Shown here one piece after another: positions 17,538-21,225 of a stretch of DNA of 21,225 bases. The notes beneath the pieces were generated by a model. It saw only the letters and a list, made by a program, of their open reading frames with translations. It did no database searches and was not told the DNA's origin. The stretch is from the NCBI GenBank assembly GCA_049999765.1, contig JBNGIQ010008368.1, positions 1-21,225 on the forward strand. The letters are read 5' to 3'. The stretch is from Phaeoceros laevis (taxonomy: Eukaryota; Anthocerotophyta; Anthocerotopsida; Notothyladales). Position numbers and translations under genes: made by a program. How positions within the stretch are numbered: the first letter of the stretch is position 1; each line of letters opens with the position of its first letter.

Positions 17538-17992
17538 TTGTGGGATCCTGAACCACACATGCATTGGGAGGTTTGCAGGAAACGGTTGGCGAATGAGCCA
17601 GGAGGCAGTCACTCCAGCACTCTGGCTATCACTATGAAGAAATATTCTAAAGCATTCATAGCATGTGTCCAGCATGAACCACAAGGAGCTACACATGAGA
17701 AGAGTATTTCAGCATTAGTGGTTACCTGCTACGCATCAAAAGCTAAGCATGCATGGTATATAGACTCCGGAGCCTCCCAACATATGACCCTGCATCACTC
17801 CTATTTTACCAGCCTGCAACCAATGAAAGGAGACAGATATGTATGTCTAGGAGACGATTCAACTCACATAATAGAAGGATAAGGTACCACCCAGCTCGAC
17901 CTTGAACCAGATCAGCATCTGGAAATACCCGAGGTCTTGTATGTACCAGGACTAGCCAAGAACCTCATCTCTGTAAGGAAAATTGATGAATT
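17538..17992 (+). pseudogene. Copia protease segment
   Basis: Contains the end of a CCHC-like knuckle (HMHWEVCRKRLANE) and the aspartic protease active site WYIDSGASQHMT (catalytic D codon 17763-17765). The protease cuts the polyprotein. An in-frame TAA at 17880-17882 interrupts it; the same frame continues with VLYVPGLAKNLISVRKIDEL, typical of the protease-to-integrase region, until a frameshift near 18000. Confidence 0.85.
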
Positions 17993-17995
17993 GGG

Positions 17996-18970
17996 ATGTT
18001 ACATTTGCTTTTTGGTGGTAGCAAGTGTGTTGGGGAGATACTAGATGGGAGGCTATTGGCCACTAGAGACCTACGAGCTAATGACCTCTACCACCTCGAT
18101 GTCAAGAAGGATCAGGCAAACGCTGCCACATCTTCAGCTCATATGGCTAGGCCCTCACTCACAATGTCATACTTGAGGCATCTGAGGTTGGGACACCTCA
18201 ACTTCCAGAAATTAGTAAGAATGCACCAAAATAAACTTGTGAGTGGTCTGAAGTTAGATACCTTGTTTGACTTCTGTGTATGCGATGCGTGCGTGATTGG
18301 GAAGCACCACCGAGCAACATTCCCAACTGAACCAGTTGAGAGAGCAACCAAGGTGCTCGGGTTGGTACATAGTGACCTTTGTGGACCTCTTCCCACTTCT
18401 CTCAGAGGCAAGCTTTACTTCATCACTGTCATTGATGATTTCTCCAGGTTTACTTTGGTTTACAACACGAGGCTCAAGTCCTCCACCCTGGAGTGCTTCA
18501 CCAAGTACCAAGCGTAAGCAGAAAAGCAAACTGAGCAATCCTTGCAAGCTTTCCGTACTAACAATGGAGGAGAGTATGTTTCCGGAGAATTCCAAGCATT
18601 CTGTAGCCAGCATGGAAAAGCTAGACAGCTCACCAATGCGAGGACTTCCCAGCAAAACGGAGTCGTAGAAAATAAAAACAAAGCATTGGAAACTTTAGCA
18701 TCCAACATTCTAGCATATGTATTTACCTAAATGCTATTGGGGGAAAGCAATGGCGTATGCCGTGTACATTTAGAATCGGATTGAACACTTAGCTGTCAAT
18801 GGCAAGACCCCATTCGAGGTTTGGACTGGAACCAAACCAGACATCTCATATATGCGAGTTTTTGGGTCACCTGTGTATGTCCACATTCACAAGGACCTTC
18901 GAAAGAAATTTGAGCCCAAATCGACATCATTCATATTATTGGATTTACAAACGGCATCAAAGGGTACAAA
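17996..18970 (+). pseudogene. Copia GAG-pre-integrase and integrase segment
   Basis: Shows the HHCC-type zinc region (LRHLRLGHLNFQKL ... CDACVIGK) and the integrase core: the first D in VHSDLCGPLPT (18374-18376), a second site reading RTNNGGEY where the catalytic D is replaced by N (18560-18562), and the E in QQNGVVENKN (18668-18670). The C-terminal part with TPFEVWTGTKPDISYMRVFG follows. Breaks: TAA 18515-18517, a shift near 18722, TAG 18771-18773 and a shift near 18940. The D-to-N change alone would abolish strand transfer. Confidence 0.85.
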
Positions 18971-19311
18971 GTGATTGATCGCCGTACCAGAAGAGTTACA
19001 CACTCTAGGGATGTTATTTTTGTTGAGGGTGTTGAGTCACATGACTCAGTGGGAGTTGCTGCATCTGACTTTACCTCAGAGTCAGATGAAGAGCCTGAAC
19101 AAGGCCTTTATACACTTGCAGGCCCTATAGTTGCAGTGCCTGCACCATAAACTGTGCCACCATTTGTAGTGCCTATTCTACAGCAAGTTCTTGTTACGCC
19201 AGCAACATAAACACCAATACGGCCTGTCAGAAGCGACAATCTGAGCCTATTTTTTTCGACAATTTTGACATAGAAGGAGTAGTCTCACCTGGAGACCTTT
19301 TCGCCACACCA

Positions 19312-19990
19312 TTGAATTACCAACATGTGTCGATCTCGGGCATACTGCAGCGTAAGAATAGGAAGGCTGCAAGTGTCCCGATTCCACCAAGGGACAAACC
19401 TGTTCGTACAACAGCATGGAAGATAGACCTATACAAGGTTCATGACTGGAGGCATCCTAAGGATCCAAAACATCCCAAGTCAAACTTGACATGTTGCTTA
19501 GCAGCAGCTGCAGAGCATTTTGAACCTCAAACCTACGAGGAGGCCCTGTCGTGCCCGGATGCAATGCATTGGAAGAAGGCCTTCGCATCCGAATTATCTT
19601 CACTTAAGGAGAATCAAACCTGGTAGCTGGCTGAGCTTCCTCCAGGAAGGAAGGCTGTTGGGAGTAAATGGGCCTATAAAATCAAACTGAATGTCGACGG
19701 CAACATAGCGAGATATAAGGGACGAGTAGTAGCAAAGGATACTCACAAGCGCATGGAGTTGACTTTTCTGACACTTTCAGTCCGGTAGTCAAGATGAGCA
19801 CCTTGAGATTATTTTTGGCACTGTCAGCCATTCATGACTACAAACTGGAACAGCTCAACGTCACTATGGTGTTCTTGTATGGCCACTTGAATGAGGAAAT
19901 CTATATGGAATGCTCTCCTGGTCTGATAGCAGAAGAGAGCACACATCAGCATGTATGCAAGCTTAGAAAAACTGTGTACGGATTGTGATA
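19312..19990 (+). pseudogene. Copia reverse transcriptase N-terminal segment
   Basis: Begins with a linker and EPQTYEEALSCPDAMHWKKA, the conserved entry into copia reverse transcriptase. After TAG 19624-19626 the frame continues (GSKWAYKIKLNVDG), then shifts near 19740 to a frame with DTFSPVVKMSTLRLFLALSA and QLNVTMVFLYGHLNEEIYME. The motif A aspartate of QLDV is N here (19857-19859), so the polymerase site is also lost. Coding similarity ends at YGL followed by TGA TAA. Confidence 0.87.
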
Positions 19991-20199
19991 AACATTAGAG
20001 ATTACGATAATGTACTAGCGCAGGATACGTTTGTGCTCGGAGATAGCATGAATATGCTTGCAGGTACAAGTCACGAGAACATGACACGATATAGTTACAA
20101 CCGCTAGAGTTAACCTGAGACATGACTCCTAATAGGGTTATTTAATATCCTTATCACTCTCACTCAGGTTGAATGGTTAGTGAATCTAAAGTTCTATTA
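19991..20199. other. Junction sequence between copia relic and Helitron
   Basis: About 210 bp with no coding similarity to the rest of a copia polyprotein. It contains cctgagacatgactcctaat and cactcaggttgaatgg, which read like LTR-type or generic repeat DNA, but I cannot classify it. Confidence 0.35.
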
Positions 20200-20559
20200 T
20201 CTTATATAATAAAAAAATAGGAGTAGGTGTTGTCTGCCCGTCCGAGCGCCCTAACCCTAATATCTTGATTTCTTGATTTTTTTTTCAATTTTTTTTTTGA
20301 ATTCTTTAAGCAGAATAGATTTAAATTATAGAGTGCAGAATTCTAGCAAATATTAGCTTAATTGGGAGGAAAAGACAACCTGATGCCTATAAATTGTTAG
20401 ATTACTCATCAAGCAGTTTAGTAAAAAACATAGTATGTGCCACAAGAAAGTATACAGAAACCAAGAAGTCTAAGTAAACTTATGTACTTAGTAACTAATA
20501 TTCTATATAAATAAGTAGCAAGACACTCAAGGTGACTCCCCCTAAGACAAGAAAGATGT

Positions 20560-20703
20560 TTCAGATTTAATTACAGGTATGAGTTATGGGCAAATTACAT
20601 TATTACAATGCTTCAAATTTAATTATAGGTATGAGTAATGGGCAAATTACAATACTTCAGATTTAATTATAGGTATGAGTTATGGGCAAATTACATTACT
20701 TCG
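20560..20703 (+). repeat. Three tandem repeats of 44-52 bp inside the Helitron
   Basis: Units start at 20560, 20612 and 20656, each with ttcaRatttaattaYaggta, then tgagtWatgggcaaattaca. The same aggtatgagttat phrase occurs at 804-816 in the other Helitron of this family. Confidence 0.85.
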
Positions 20704-20920
20704 ATAATATGTAAATTACAAAGTACAACCTAAAGGGGTTATATATTATATAGCACAGAGTACACACGTTCGAACGGTTCAATAGTAAAGGGAAACGTTA
20801 AGAACTTAGGATCATAAGGAGCAAGGAGCTTTTAGGAAACCTGAATTTTGAAGAAAATAATAATGAAAAAATATCTTCTTAACATAGAAGATTGTAAATG
20901 AAGTTTAAATGAGACTTATA

Positions 20921-21027
20921 GGATGGTCATTTACCAAAAGACCATGTGATGATGGCCATCCTGACATGGTCTTTTGCCATGCAATTCCATGTCATGGTCT
21001 TTTGTTAAATGGTCAGGATGGCCATCC
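20921..21027. repeat. Nested inverted repeats near the Helitron 3' end
   Basis: The block at about 20927-20945 is complementary to 20993-21011 (catggtcttttg, one mismatch, taaatg; 18 of 19). The palindromic ggccatcctga phrase occurs at 20953-20963 and again at 21020-21030, and a further catggtcttttg copy lies at 20965-20976. The arrangement could fold into a cruciform about 190 bp before the element end. Confidence 0.75.
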
Positions 21028-21225
21028 TGATGCCTTATGTCATGCAACCAAAACAGAGGGGGAAATAAAATTATCTAAAATAAACCTGTATAAAAATAAA
21101 ATTAAGTTTATAGAGAAATATAGTAGTTATCCAACGATTGTGTCATCCAAGCAGCATTATGTGTGGGGATATGAGTGTAGAGGGAGAGTGAGAGCACGCG
21201 CAAGCGCGCGGGGCATACACTAGTA

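Larger units (their letters stand above)
17538..19990 (+). mobile_element. Ty1/copia retrotransposon relic, both ends missing
   Basis: Order of domains is protease, GAG-pre-integrase, integrase, reverse transcriptase, which is diagnostic for the copia superfamily. Only the tail of a zinc knuckle remains before the protease, gag is absent, and the sequence stops in the reverse transcriptase right after VCKLRKTVYGL, before the YxDD catalytic box and RNase H. No flanking long terminal repeats were found. At least five in-frame stops and about four frameshifts show it is dead. The following 210 bp (19991-20199) are unrelated to copia as far as I can see. Confidence 0.9.
20200..21223 (+). mobile_element. 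Complete non-autonomous Helitron, 1,024 bp
   Basis: 5' end TCTTATATAATAAAAAAATA at 20200, preceded by host A; 3' end CTAG at 21220-21223, followed by T. A short GC hairpin (cgcgc at 21197-21201 pairing with gcgcg at 21204-21208 or 21206-21210) lies about 10 nt before CTAG. Known: Helitrons insert between A and T without target duplication, have 5' TC and 3' hairpin plus CTRR; all four are met. The 5' end matches the element at 673, and gggcatacaCTAGT resembles the 3' ends at 672 and 1294. No Rep or helicase gene, so it would rely on an autonomous relative such as the source of the helicase at 2-382. Inside: three tandem repeats (20560-20703) and a fold-back region (20921-21027). Confidence 0.85.

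Noticed and set aside
16790-17540. Possible copia 5' long terminal repeat
   Set aside because: No matching 3' copy, no supportable TG...CA boundaries and no primer-binding site seen.
1-21225. tRNA, rRNA and other RNA genes
   Set aside because: Looked for cloverleaf-like or rRNA-like segments by eye and found none; a covariance-model scan would be needed to exclude small RNAs.

Overview
The window looks like nuclear DNA of a land plant or close streptophyte relative. The main evidence is a split type-B (GARP-type) two-component response regulator gene with canonical GT-AG introns, together with a plastid-type thioredoxin-like protein carrying a WCRKC active site. The receiver domain is divergent, and the Mutator-like and kinase-like fragments do not look typical of flowering plants, so a seed-free plant seems more likely. 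The species cannot be named from the sequence alone.

Only about 4 kb looks like living host genes. A thioredoxin-like 3 / WCRKC gene (minus strand, 2275-2901) and a five-exon type-B response regulator (plus strand, 3402-6024) sit head to head around a shared 500-bp upstream region. The rest is mostly mobile-element DNA and broken gene copies.

1-1294: the end of a Helitron (helicase C-terminus with an in-frame stop, then 3'-terminal hairpins ending in CTAG), joined directly to the 5' TC end of a second Helitron that contains a 100-N assembly gap and ends with the same 3' terminus. 1304-1846: a degenerate protein-kinase-like pseudogene broken by a 10-bp tandem duplication. 6025-7769: non-coding DNA with a diverged 130-bp tandem repeat. 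7770-8060: a short coding-looking segment, followed at once by a 52-bp near-perfect palindrome. 8732-10662, minus strand: an unprocessed CAND1 pseudogene fragment, with ten exons in order, a nonsense codon, a frameshifting deletion and damaged splice sites.

11807-14453: a decayed Mutator-like (MULE) transposase with a DDE core and SWIM zinc finger, preceded by a 167-bp tandem duplication and followed by a roughly 490-bp minisatellite (14625-15114). 15290-15924, minus strand: two overlapping unknown ORFs convergent with the transposase. 16.0-16.6 kb: a GTA microsatellite and two tight hairpins. 17538-19990: a Ty1/copia relic (protease, integrase, start of reverse transcriptase) with many stops and frameshifts. 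20200-21223: a structurally complete 1,024-bp non-autonomous Helitron with the expected A and T flanks.

The most notable observations are the head-to-tail Helitron junction with stacked 3' termini, the intron-bearing CAND1 fragment, and the MULE with convergent minus-strand ORFs across a repeat-filled spacer. No database search was possible. Family names rest on motif recognition.
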